Shown here: piece by piece, positions 27,374-35,109 of the stretch
How the letters are laid out: each line of letters begins with the position of its first letter
Numbering within the stretch: the stretch's first letter is position 1
Assembly: GCA_027038835.1 (NCBI GenBank)
Contig: JALWGC010000003.1
Coordinates: 106,549-170,548 of the forward strand
Length of the DNA stretch: 64,000 nt
Direction: 5' to 3'
Source of the DNA: Helicobacteraceae bacterium
GTDB lineage: Bacteria > Campylobacterota > Campylobacteria > Campylobacterales > Sulfurimonadaceae
Made by a program: the position numbers and the translations under genes
The notes under the pieces: model-generated
Seen by the model: the letters and a program-made list of their open reading frames with translations, nothing else
Databases searched by the model: none
What the model was told of the DNA's origin: nothing

Positions 27374-28153
27374 TTAGAGTGGTATCGTTTCTTTTTTTCT
27401 GTTTTTGTAAACGACACATCGGGTGTAGCCGACCTCCTTGGCGAGGTTTACCACCTTGTCCCCAAAAAGCCCCACTTGTTCCGGTTTGTGCGCATCGCTG
27501 CCGAAAGTGACGGGGATGCCAAGCTCGAACGCTTTTTGGAGTATCGCTTGTGAGGGGTAAGGCTCTTTGCAGGGTTTTCGGTATCCGGCGGTATTGAGCT
27601 CTATGGACATATCGGCTTGTTTTATCGCTTCAAGAGCAGGCAGGGCGTAGGAGAGGATATCGTGTTTTGGCAGGAACTGAAACACTTTGATAAGGTCTAT
27701 ATGCCCGACGATGTTGAAAAGCCCGCTTTGTGCCATTTGGGTTACGTGTTCGAAGTAGCTTTTCCATATTTCGTCGATGTCGCGCTCTTTGTAACCGCTT
27801 AGAAATTCGGGATTGTCAAACCCCCATTTATCCAGAAAATGGACAGAACCGATGAGGTAGTCCACATCCGCATCCAGCACCCTTTTGTCCATATGCCCCG
27901 GCAAATAGTCCACTTCGTACCCAAGACGGATGTCGATTTTCCCTTCGTACTCTTTGGCGAGTGTTTTGACGGTGTTTTCGTATTCTTCCATTTGGGAGAA
28001 ATCCATGCGGTATTTTTCATCGAAATCCATCGGTGCGTGGTCGCTAAAACCGAAAATTTCCGTTTCGTTTCGTATAGCTTGTTCTATGTACCGGCGTTCG
28101 TTTCCCTCTGCGTGGTTACATCTGGGTGTATGGTTGTGTAAATCGATTTTCAT
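27374..28153 (-). CDS. hisJ: PHP-domain histidinol-phosphatase (HisJ-like)
   Basis: Metal-dependent phosphoesterase of the PHP superfamily, 259 residues. Metal ligands are visible in KIDLHNHTPRCNHAEG (residues 2-17), FSDHAPM (about 37), GYEVDYL (about 88), SVHFLD (about 115) and the C-terminal GSDAHKPEQVG (about 229). This pattern fits the HisK/HisJ histidinol-phosphatases, penultimate enzyme of histidine synthesis. Distant from hisIE, as is common in Campylobacterota. It is divergent from cheZ and convergent with the response-regulator remnant. Confidence 0.88.
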   Translation of the reverse strand: MKIDLHNHTPRCNHAEGNERRYIEQAIRNETEIFGFSDHAPMDFDEKYRMDFSQMEEYENTVKTLAKEYEGKIDIRLGYEVDYLPGHMDKRVLDADVDYLIGSVHFLDKWGFDNPEFLSGYKERDIDEIWKSYFEHVTQMAQSGLFNIVGHIDLIKVFQFLPKHDILSYALPALEAIKQADMSIELNTAGYRKPCKEPYPSQAILQKAFELGIPVTFGSDAHKPEQVGLFGDKVVNLAKEVGYTRCVVYKNRKKETIPL

Positions 28154-28237
28154 TCATTACTCACGTTAATTCAATTTATGTTATTATAATGCAGATTGTT
28201 TAACGGCTTTTAGAATAACGGTTCGAGGGAGAGAAAC

Positions 28238-28936
28238 ATGACACAAGAAGAACTCGATGCGCTGATGAACGGCGATGTCGATATAGACGCGATGGAAGAG
28301 GAAGCTCAAGAGACACAAACGCAAGAAGCTCAAGAGAGCGACGGTGTGGAAATGGAAGAAGGGGACGAATACGGCAGAGTGCAGGCAACAAAAGCTTGGC
28401 CGCCGCCACCGCCGAGTGACGATAACAAGGTGGTGCACCAGCTCGATGACGTAACGAAAGAGTCGGAAGAAAAAGCGAACGAAATCCTTGAAGAGGTGGA
28501 AAAACTCGGGGATTTCTTCATGAATACCGAGGAAAATTTAAACGCCGTAAAAGAGGTGCTCGAGTCGAATGTGGAGCTTTTTGGAAAACTGATGCAAAAA
28601 TTCCCTTCGGTACAGAGTTTCGCCGAGCAAAAAGAGAAAAACGAAGAAGCTATGGCGAAAGTGGAAGCATCGCTTGAGATGATGGCAGATGGCAACGATG
28701 CGACGATGGACATTATGGACAAGATGCAGTTTCAAGATATCCATCGCCAGAAAATCGAGCGCGTCATCAATGTCATGCGAGCGCTTTCGAACTACATGAA
28801 CGCACTCTTTTCGGGTCGCATCGAAGACAGCAAACGTGTTTCTTCCGCGACGCACATTCACGGCGATACCACGACCGAAGACGTCGTGAACGAGGACGAT
28901 ATCGAAGCGCTTTTGGCGCAGTTTGGCAGTAAGTAG
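28238..28936 (+). CDS. cheZ: CheZ-type chemotaxis phosphatase
   Basis: Dephosphorylates CheY-P to end the motor switching signal. The 232-residue protein has a long helical hairpin with the catalytic motif KMQFQDIHRQKIERV (about residues 163-177) whose Gln is the conserved phosphatase glutamine, and a C-terminal peptide DDIEALLAQFGSK like the CheY-binding tail of CheZ. The N-terminus MTQEELDALMNG also looks like the CheY-binding peptide of FliM. A proline/acidic linker (residues 20-60) separates the two. It is followed after three bases by the U32 gene, as with HP0170-HP0169 and Cj0700-Cj0701. Confidence 0.87.
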   Translation: MTQEELDALMNGDVDIDAMEEEAQETQTQEAQESDGVEMEEGDEYGRVQATKAWPPPPPSDDNKVVHQLDDVTKESEEKANEILEEVEKLGDFFMNTEENLNAVKEVLESNVELFGKLMQKFPSVQSFAEQKEKNEEAMAKVEASLEMMADGNDATMDIMDKMQFQDIHRQKIERVINVMRALSNYMNALFSGRIEDSKRVSSATHIHGDTTTEDVVNEDDIEALLAQFGSK

Positions 28937-28939
28937 CGC

Positions 28940-30232
28940 ATGGAAAAAGTGGAACTTCTCTCCCCAGCGGGGAATCTGGAAAAACTCAAAATCGCGCTCG
29001 ATTTCGGTGCCGATGCGGTCTATGGCGGCGTGAGCCATTTTAGTTTGCGTATTCGAAGCGGCAAGGAGTTTACCTTCGAGAGCTTCAAAGAGGGGATAGA
29101 CTACGCCCATGAAAGGGGAAAAAAGGTTTATGCCACCATCAACGGCTTTCCGTTCAATTCCCAGTTGAAACTGCTTAAAAAACATATAGAGCAGATGGCG
29201 GAGCTTAAACCCGATGCGTTTATTGTCGCGACACCCGGCGTGCTAAGACTCGCACATGAAATAGTACCCGATATGCCGCTGCACCTCTCGACCCAAGCGA
29301 ACGTCATGAACGTTTTGGATGCGCAGGTATATGCCGACATGGGGGCTACGCGCATCATCACCGCGCGGGAAATATCTCTAAGAGATTTGCAGGAGATAAA
29401 AAAAGAGCTTCCCCATCTCGAGCTTGAAGTGTTCGTACATGGAAGTATGTGTTTTGCCTACAGTGGGCGATGCCTTATCTCCACGCTACAAAGCGGACGC
29501 GTACCAAACAGAGGAAGCTGTGCCAACGACTGCCGTTTTCCATACGAGATATATGCCGCCAACCCCGAAACCGGAACCCTTTTCAAACTTGAAGAGGAAG
29601 AGGGGGTCGGAACCTATATTATGAACTCCAAAGACCTCAACCTCGCTTCCCACATAGAGGAGATCATACAAAGCGGCGCGGTTGACAGCTTGAAGATAGA
29701 AGGGCGCACCAAAACCGCTTACTACGCCGCGGTTACGGCAAAAGCGTACAGAATGGCGATCGATGACTATTACGAGAAAAGATACCGCCCGGAAAAATAC
29801 CAGTACGAGTTGCAATCGCTTCAAAACAGAGGCTATACCGATGCGTACTTGATATCGCGACCTTTTGAGAAGCACGACACCCAAAGTCTGGACTTTACCA
29901 TGCAGCTTGGCACACACCAAGTTACGGGGGAGACGACCGAAGATGGAGCTTACTATATGTGTAAGTACAAAACGCTTCCGGGGGACGAACTCGAGATTGT
30001 CGCACCATTGAATGCGAAGATAGAGCCGGCAAAGAACGAGTTTGGCGAAGTGTATGAAAAAGAGGGGCGATGGTATTTGAGGTTCGACAAGCTCGAAACC
30101 AAAAAAGGGAAAGTGCTGGAGAGTGTCCACAGCGGTAATACCAACCCCATCAAACTCCCGACGACCTTGCCGCCGTTTACGTTTTTTCGTATTCCGTCCC
30201 ATCCCGATATGGGAACATACCCAAAAAAGTAG
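28940..30232 (+). CDS. Peptidase U32 family protein (TrhP/collagenase-like)
   Basis: A 430-residue member of family U32, annotated as a collagenase-like protease in Helicobacter but, in E. coli relatives (TrhP, RlhA), needed for hydroxylation of tRNA or rRNA bases. Signatures are LLSPAGNLEKLKIALDFGAD (residues 5-24), LSTQANVMN (about 116), the cysteine-rich SMCFAYSGRCLIS (about 169) and GSCANDCRFPY (about 191), likely iron-sulfur or metal ligands, and LKIEGRTK (about 252). Co-transcribed with cheZ. The RNA-modification role is the better supported for the family, but untested in this phylum. Confidence 0.87.
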   Translation: MEKVELLSPAGNLEKLKIALDFGADAVYGGVSHFSLRIRSGKEFTFESFKEGIDYAHERGKKVYATINGFPFNSQLKLLKKHIEQMAELKPDAFIVATPGVLRLAHEIVPDMPLHLSTQANVMNVLDAQVYADMGATRIITAREISLRDLQEIKKELPHLELEVFVHGSMCFAYSGRCLISTLQSGRVPNRGSCANDCRFPYEIYAANPETGTLFKLEEEEGVGTYIMNSKDLNLASHIEEIIQSGAVDSLKIEGRTKTAYYAAVTAKAYRMAIDDYYEKRYRPEKYQYELQSLQNRGYTDAYLISRPFEKHDTQSLDFTMQLGTHQVTGETTEDGAYYMCKYKTLPGDELEIVAPLNAKIEPAKNEFGEVYEKEGRWYLRFDKLETKKGKVLESVHSGNTNPIKLPTTLPPFTFFRIPSHPDMGTYPKK

Positions 30233-30265
30233 CTTTTTAGCCGCTTTTGCGGTATTACGCAGTGG

Positions 30266-30280
30266 ATATACGACGTATAT
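30266..30280. repeat. 15-bp perfect palindrome upstream of purE
   Basis: ATATACGACGTATAT is a perfect dyad about the central A, in the 142-base gap between the U32 gene and purE. A CCGCTTTTGCGG hairpin (30241-30252) lies just after the U32 gene and may be its terminator. Confidence 0.6.
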
Positions 30281-30300
30281 TTAGTGCGAAATATCGCTTG

Positions 30301-30350
30301 AACCCGGATTTTGCATTAGGTTTACAAATTTCTAATGCAAAATCCGGGTT
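30301..30350. repeat. 19-bp perfect inverted repeat upstream of purE
   Basis: AACCCGGATTTTGCATTAG at 30301-30319 is exactly complementary to 30332-30350 with a 12-base loop. It ends 25 bases before the purE start, and the right arm has no T tail. It is either a regulatory hairpin of the purE leader, a bidirectional transcription barrier or the remnant of a mobile element. Confidence 0.85.
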
Positions 30351-30374
30351 AAACTCAACAACAAAAGGAAAAAA

Positions 30375-30872
30375 ATGAAATTTGTTTCTATCATTATAGG
30401 AAGTAAAAGCGATTACGAGGTCATGAAATCATGTGCAGATACGTTCGAGGCGTTTGGAGTGAACTACGAGCTTATCATCTCATCGGCTCACAGAAGCCCC
30501 GAGCGAACCAAAGAGTACATCCAACAAGCCGAAGAGAAAGGGGCGCAGGTTTTCATCGCCGCTGCCGGTATGGCGGCACACCTTGCGGGAGTGCTTGCGA
30601 GCAAAACGGTTCGTCCCGTTATCGGTGTTCCGATGAGCGCTTCGGCTCTAAGCGGTATCGACGCACTACTCTCGACCGTACAAATGCCGGCAGGTATGCC
30701 CGTAGCTACGGTTGCTATCGGTAAAGCGGGTGCGATCAACTCCGCATACCTCGCGATGCAGATTCTCGCACTTGACGATGAAGAGCTTGCGATAAAACTC
30801 AAAGAGGACAGAATAGCCAAAGCGAAAAAAGTGGAGATCGATTCACAGGAGATCGAAACGATCATCGCTTGA
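30375..30872 (+). CDS. purE: N5-carboxyaminoimidazole ribonucleotide mutase
   Basis: Class I PurE of de novo purine synthesis, moving the carboxyl of N5-CAIR to CAIR. The 165-residue protein has IIGSKSDYEVMKSC (residues 7-20), SSAHRSPERTKEY (about 37) with the catalytic histidine, and AAAGMAAHLAGVLAS (about 60). The length is standard. Shine-Dalgarno AAGGAAA precedes the ATG. Followed by the coiled-coil protein as in C. jejuni. Confidence 0.96.
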   Translation: MKFVSIIIGSKSDYEVMKSCADTFEAFGVNYELIISSAHRSPERTKEYIQQAEEKGAQVFIAAAGMAAHLAGVLASKTVRPVIGVPMSASALSGIDALLSTVQMPAGMPVATVAIGKAGAINSAYLAMQILALDDEELAIKLKEDRIAKAKKVEIDSQEIETIIA

Positions 30873-30886
30873 AAAAAGGAGAGTCG

Positions 30887-31357
30887 ATGGAGTGGTTGAG
30901 TAAAGAGGAGTACGCCAAGCTAACCGGCTTGGAGTCAAGCGCCATAGAGGATATGATAGAGCGAAAGAAACTTCGCATCAAAGTTGAAGATGGGGAAGTC
31001 AAGATCGACCCTTCCAGCGGAACGGGCGAGGTCGTACCGGCGAAGTTGCAGACCCTTTCGGAAAATATGCCAAGCGAGATGGTCGTACAGCAAGATTTCG
31101 TCGAAAAGACGATAGGGACTATCATCAACCTCCATGAAAAGGTGCTCGATGCCAAAGAGGAGACGCTCGAGTCGCTCAAAACCGAAAACGAGTTTTTGAA
31201 AGAAGCGCTCTCCTCGCTCCAAGAGCTCTACGACGAAGACAGAAGAACTATCGAATCGCTCCAACAGCAGCTCAAACTCGCTCTTGACGAAGTGGAATTT
31301 CTCAAACGCAAATACAAACTCATGTGGAACAAAACCATCGAGGAACACTCAAGTTGA
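30887..31357 (+). CDS. Coiled-coil protein, DUF3972-like (Cj0703 position)
   Basis: A 156-residue Campylobacterota protein of unknown function. The start at 30887 (MEWLSKEEYAKLTG) has AAAGGAG correctly spaced. Residues 1-45 look like a MerR/excisionase-like helix-turn-helix (LTGLESSAIEDMIERKKLRI), followed by a long coiled coil from about residue 75 to 145 (LKTENEFLKEALSSLQEL). It may bind DNA or act as a structural adaptor. The last four bases overlap the start of the DUF89 gene, implying coupled translation. Confidence 0.75.
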   Translation: MEWLSKEEYAKLTGLESSAIEDMIERKKLRIKVEDGEVKIDPSSGTGEVVPAKLQTLSENMPSEMVVQQDFVEKTIGTIINLHEKVLDAKEETLESLKTENEFLKEALSSLQELYDEDRRTIESLQQQLKLALDEVEFLKRKYKLMWNKTIEEHSS

Positions 31358-32211
31358 AAATAGCGCAAGAGTGTGTCGAGTGTATCATCAACCAGTCCGC
31401 GCGTGTAGCGAACACGCTTGGAGTCGATGAAGCGCTTGGCAAAAGTTTAATCGAAGCGGCAAAAGAGATGAGCCGCGATTTTTCGTTTTCTAAAACCCCT
31501 CCCGAAGTCGCTACGCCGGTGTATCACAAACTCGCACAGATGCTTCATACGGATGATATCTATGAAGAGATAAAGCGGCTCTCTACACAAAAAGCGCTTG
31601 CGTTCGTACCTATTTTGGAAGAAAAAATCGAAACTTCGAGCGAGCCATTCATCACCGCGGTCAAAATAGCGGTTGCAGGCAATGTCATCGACCTCGCTTC
31701 GGAAGTGATGTTCGATTTGGAAGAGGAGTTGGAAAAAATCTTTCGAACCGATTTTGCCATCGACGATACGAAACTGCTTGAAAAAAAGCTCTCCAATGCG
31801 AAAAATGTCGTCGTTTTGGGTGATAACGTCGGTGAGCATGTTTTCGATAAGCTTTTTATCCAAACGCTTCAAAAGCTTTTTGCGAATATAACGTTTCACT
31901 ACTATGTTCGCTCCAAGCCTATCATCAACGACGTTACGCCAAAAGAAGCCAAAGAGATAGGGTTCGAACAGGTGTGTCATGTAGTCGATAGTGGAGTCGA
32001 TACTCCCGGATTCGTGTATGAAAGAGCGACGAAAGAAGCGCAGAGGCTTTTTGACGATGCCGATGTGGTAATCTCCAAAGGGATGGGTAACTACGAGTGT
32101 CTTTCCCCATCGCACAAATCCCCCATCGCTTTTTTGCTTAAAGTGAAGTGTTCCGTCGTCGCCGCCTCTTTAGGCAAAGAGGTGGGCGACATCGTTTGTA
32201 AAATCGTTTAG
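31354..32211 (+). CDS. DUF89 / ARMT1-type metal-dependent phosphatase
   Basis: A 285-residue DUF89 protein, a family of metal-dependent sugar-phosphate phosphatases implicated in metabolite damage control. Family marks are the N-terminal QECVECIINQS, the metal site LGDNVGEHVFDKLF (about residue 160) and VISKGMGNYECLS (about 233). The start is taken as TTG at 31354, which overlaps the preceding stop (TTGA) and begins exactly at the conserved N-terminus; an ATG ten codons upstream lies wholly inside the previous gene. Confidence 0.8.
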   Translation: MKIAQECVECIINQSARVANTLGVDEALGKSLIEAAKEMSRDFSFSKTPPEVATPVYHKLAQMLHTDDIYEEIKRLSTQKALAFVPILEEKIETSSEPFITAVKIAVAGNVIDLASEVMFDLEEELEKIFRTDFAIDDTKLLEKKLSNAKNVVVLGDNVGEHVFDKLFIQTLQKLFANITFHYYVRSKPIINDVTPKEAKEIGFEQVCHVVDSGVDTPGFVYERATKEAQRLFDDADVVISKGMGNYECLSPSHKSPIAFLLKVKCSVVAASLGKEVGDIVCKIV

Positions 32212-32567
32212 TGGGTGTTGAATCTTTTTTTCGCTTTTTGGTAGGCTTTTTCCAAAGCCTCTGACGAAATGGAAGGTTTTTCTTCCAAAGCGGCACTTTT
32301 GTTTACCTTGCTTTTTATACCGTAAGGTATGCCAGAAGGTACAAGGAGGTCGTTTTCGATCTTTCCGTAATCGAAGTTTTTGGTTTTTGGGTTATAGACC
32401 AAAATATCTCCGTTTTTCGTTTTGACAAAGTGTAGGTACTCGTCTCCGACGGGTTTTGCCTTGAAGGTTGTGCCGTCACTTTGAGTGTATGTGTGCTCGA
32501 TGTTTAGAGCCGGGGCCGCGAAGGCCAAGCTCACACCCGTAAGTAGTAGCAATAGACTTTTTTTCAT
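32208..32567 (-). CDS. Secreted protein resembling a detached M6-protease propeptide
   Basis: A 119-residue exported protein: signal peptide MKKSLLLLLTGVSLAFA, then a short domain with SDGTTFKAKPVGDEYLHFV and TKNGDILVYNPKTKNFDYG. The GDEYLH...T.NGD pattern is the one normally found in the N-terminal propeptide of secreted M6-type metalloproteases. Here it is a separate gene nine bases downstream of an M6 protease that lacks this segment, so it may act in trans as chaperone or inhibitor. Its stop overlaps the convergent DUF89 gene by four bases. Confidence 0.7.
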   Translation of the reverse strand: MKKSLLLLLTGVSLAFAAPALNIEHTYTQSDGTTFKAKPVGDEYLHFVKTKNGDILVYNPKTKNFDYGKIENDLLVPSGIPYGIKSKVNKSAALEEKPSISSEALEKAYQKAKKRFNTH

Positions 32568-32576
32568 CGTTCTCTC

Positions 32577-34871
32577 CTAGTGAATATTTAAGTTAATAAC
32601 TTTGCCCGGAGCGGAAATCGCTCTTACTTTTGGACCGAAGCTAGTTCTGTTAGGGTCGTAGAAAAGCGCAGTGGCTTCACCATGACCCCCTTGGCGGTCC
32701 AAAACAGGGTGGTTTGCTTCGACGACGTCAACCCCTTTGTTGCGGGTGTCGGCGTTTACGTCGTTGTTCAAAAGATGTTGTGTCGTGAGTTTCTTTTGGT
32801 TGATGTGCCAAATGAGTACACCCCCTTGAAAACGCTCACCGTTTGGACCGTCGTCGAGTTCGTACAGCCCTCTGTCGTATCCTGTGTTGTTTCTGTTTTC
32901 AAGTAGGTAGTAGTGGTTCGCACTGATTGGGATTTTGATGATGTTGTACTCGTTCGAAGCGGTTTCGGTGAGGGTAGCCGAAGTGTTGCTTACCACTTGA
33001 GGCGTTACCCATCCGGTATAGGTTTTGCTCCATGCACACATATGTACCGGTGTCGCTCCGGGATACTCGTTGCGGTTTTTTCTCCCCCATGAACCAGATC
33101 CCATAAGACCGAACACCCCAATACCTCCATCTTTACCCGATACGTTGTAGAGGTCGGGAAGTTTGAACACCGCATGCCCTAATTCATGCGCTATGATACC
33201 GATAACCGCATCATGGTCTCTATGTCTCTCTCCAAAAGCGGCGTATCTCCCTTTGTATCTGTTGTCGAAGATTTTCACGCCGTCGGCTTCTGGAGCGTCG
33301 TAGTGGCTAAGTGAAGATTGGTGTGCCCAAATACCGTTTTTGGCATGACCGCCTTCGTAAGCGTCCTCGTAACCTGCTACGACGAAGATGATGGCCATTT
33401 CGTTGGAGCGAAGCGCGCCGTTGCCGTTCGTGTCGTATTTGGAGAAATCTACATATTTGTCGGCAGCGGCGATGGCACTTTGAATATCTTTTGTCAAGCG
33501 GCTTGTAAATTTCGAACTGTCAACAGCGGTATCGAGATGGTTTTTGTTCAGTTTGATTTTGATGATACCGTCGTTGTTCGTTCCGCCGGTTTCTTCGACT
33601 GGAGTGAAGCCGAATTGTCCATAACTGATAGTTTGGTAATAATGGTTGAGTTGCCCTTCTTTGTTTCCGAAGATTTTTTTCGCCCAAACGCTATCGGCAG
33701 ATTGGATTTTTTGGTTGTTATATTCAAGAAGAATGACAAGCAGCGGAAGTCTTCTTGGTAAATCTTGTGCATGTGCGACATCTTTGACCGGTTGGGTATC
33801 GTTTGGAATTTTGTCTATGTAGTATCTTGAATCGTAGTTTTCATCTTCTTCATTGAAATCGTTGTTCGTACCGTTGGTGTCATCGGTCGTGTTTTGGTCG
33901 TTTGTGGTTGTATTGTCGTCGTTAGTGGTGTTGTTGTCATCTACGCCACCGTTGTCGCCGTTTCCGTTGTCAACATCGCCGTTACTATCATCGTTGCCGT
34001 TGTTGTCACCGTTATCGCCATTATCGCCATGATTGTCATCCATGCCGCCATTGTCGCCGTTTCCATCATGGTTGTCATCTGTGCCACCGTTGTCCCCATT
34101 GTGGTCGTTGTTATCGTCGCCATTATGGTCATTGTTATCGCCGATACCGCCGTTGTCGCCATTTCCGTTGTCAACACCGCCGTTACCATCGTCGTTGCCG
34201 TTGTTATCGCCATCGTGGTCATTGTTATCGCCGATACCGCCGTTATCACCGTTGCCACCATGGTTGTCATCTACGCCACCGTTGCCGTTGTCGCCACCAT
34301 TTCCATGGTTGTCATCGCCATTATGGTCGTTGTTGTCACCGATACCGCCGTTATCGCCGTTTCCATCATGGTTGTCATCTGTGCCACCATTGTCGCCATT
34401 GTCGCCATTGTCGCCATTGCCGCCATTGCCGTTGTTGTTATCGTCGCCGTTATGGTCGTTGTTATCACCGATACCGCCGTTATCGCCGTTTCCATCATGG
34501 TTGTCGTTGCCACCATGATTGTCATCGACGATGATATCGCCGTTGTCGTCGTTTTCGCCTTTAGGATCACCTATTGGTTTTTCACCGTTATCACCGTGGT
34601 CATCGAACTTGTCATAATCACCATTATTGTTATCGTCATTATCTGTTCCACCTGTCGTTCCCTGATCGTCTCCACCGGTGGTATCACCTGTATCGACAAA
34701 CGGATTGTCGTCTGTCGAACCTGTTCCCCCATTCCCTGTATCGCCTTGGTCTCCGTGGTTTCCACCAGTTACTTGACCGTTTCCGTTATCGAAATCGGTA
34801 GTCGATGTAGTCCCACAACCACTTACACCTAAAGCGATAGTTACAAATAAAAATGCAAGTAATCGTTTCAT
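32577..34871 (-). CDS. M6-type metalloprotease lipoprotein with very long Asp/Asn/Gly repeat region
   Basis: A 764-residue predicted lipoprotein protease. The signal peptide MKRLLAFLFVTIALGVSGC ends in lipobox VSGC. Residues about 25-340 are low-complexity Asp/Asn/Gly/His built from units such as GDNGGIGDNNDHNGDDN. The catalytic domain follows, with an EF-hand-like calcium loop FSKYDTNGNGALRSNE (about residue 483), the zinc site H562-E-L-G-H566 within IIAHELGHAVFKLPDLYN, and the Met-turn-like FGLMGSGSWG. The repeat region probably forms an extended, calcium-binding stalk. It is a tandem paralogue of the next gene, with stretches of near-identical DNA. Confidence 0.85.
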   Translation of the reverse strand: MKRLLAFLFVTIALGVSGCGTTSTTDFDNGNGQVTGGNHGDQGDTGNGGTGSTDDNPFVDTGDTTGGDDQGTTGGTDNDDNNNGDYDKFDDHGDNGEKPIGDPKGENDDNGDIIVDDNHGGNDNHDGNGDNGGIGDNNDHNGDDNNNGNGGNGDNGDNGDNGGTDDNHDGNGDNGGIGDNNDHNGDDNHGNGGDNGNGGVDDNHGGNGDNGGIGDNNDHDGDNNGNDDGNGGVDNGNGDNGGIGDNNDHNGDDNNDHNGDNGGTDDNHDGNGDNGGMDDNHGDNGDNGDNNGNDDSNGDVDNGNGDNGGVDDNNTTNDDNTTTNDQNTTDDTNGTNNDFNEEDENYDSRYYIDKIPNDTQPVKDVAHAQDLPRRLPLLVILLEYNNQKIQSADSVWAKKIFGNKEGQLNHYYQTISYGQFGFTPVEETGGTNNDGIIKIKLNKNHLDTAVDSSKFTSRLTKDIQSAIAAADKYVDFSKYDTNGNGALRSNEMAIIFVVAGYEDAYEGGHAKNGIWAHQSSLSHYDAPEADGVKIFDNRYKGRYAAFGERHRDHDAVIGIIAHELGHAVFKLPDLYNVSGKDGGIGVFGLMGSGSWGRKNRNEYPGATPVHMCAWSKTYTGWVTPQVVSNTSATLTETASNEYNIIKIPISANHYYLLENRNNTGYDRGLYELDDGPNGERFQGGVLIWHINQKKLTTQHLLNNDVNADTRNKGVDVVEANHPVLDRQGGHGEATALFYDPNRTSFGPKVRAISAPGKVINLNIH
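33870..34540 (-). repeat. Low-complexity repeat array coding the Asp/Asn/Gly/His region
   Basis: Degenerate short units on the minus strand, mostly GGN-GAY-AAY codons. Longer blocks recur: the segment encoding GNGDNGGIGDNNDHNGDD appears at least four times. The composition creates long open frames on other strands, which are artefacts. Prone to slippage in multiples of three. Confidence 0.9.
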
Positions 34872-35109
34872 GACTTTCCTTTGAGTTTAGTTGCTTTCTG
34901 TTAGACACTTGTCCTGTTATAAGAAAGCTCCTTAGAAGAATGATAGCATAAAAATGGTCCTAAGTGCTTGAAAAAAGCTCTTTTTTATCGATAATTTTAA
35001 AATTTCCTAAATTCTGTTAACAATAAAAAATACAATAATACTCAACTATATTGTTTTTTGTTTGCTGTTGATTGATATGAATTTGAAGCGTATGAAGGAG
35101 CACGATTTT
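34872..35109. other. AT-rich gap between the two M6 protease genes
   Basis: 238 bases without a convincing gene. The right part holds the 3' flank of the upstream protease, and the left part the promoter/leader of the downstream one (TTATAA at 34917-34922 is close to its start on the other strand). No strong terminator hairpin is visible. Confidence 0.5.

Noticed and set aside
33894..34832. Long plus-strand frames rich in Val/Ile/Ala and Pro/Leu/Ser opposite the protease repeat
   Set aside because: Antisense reading of a low-complexity Gly/Asn/Asp array; no start context and no homology pattern.
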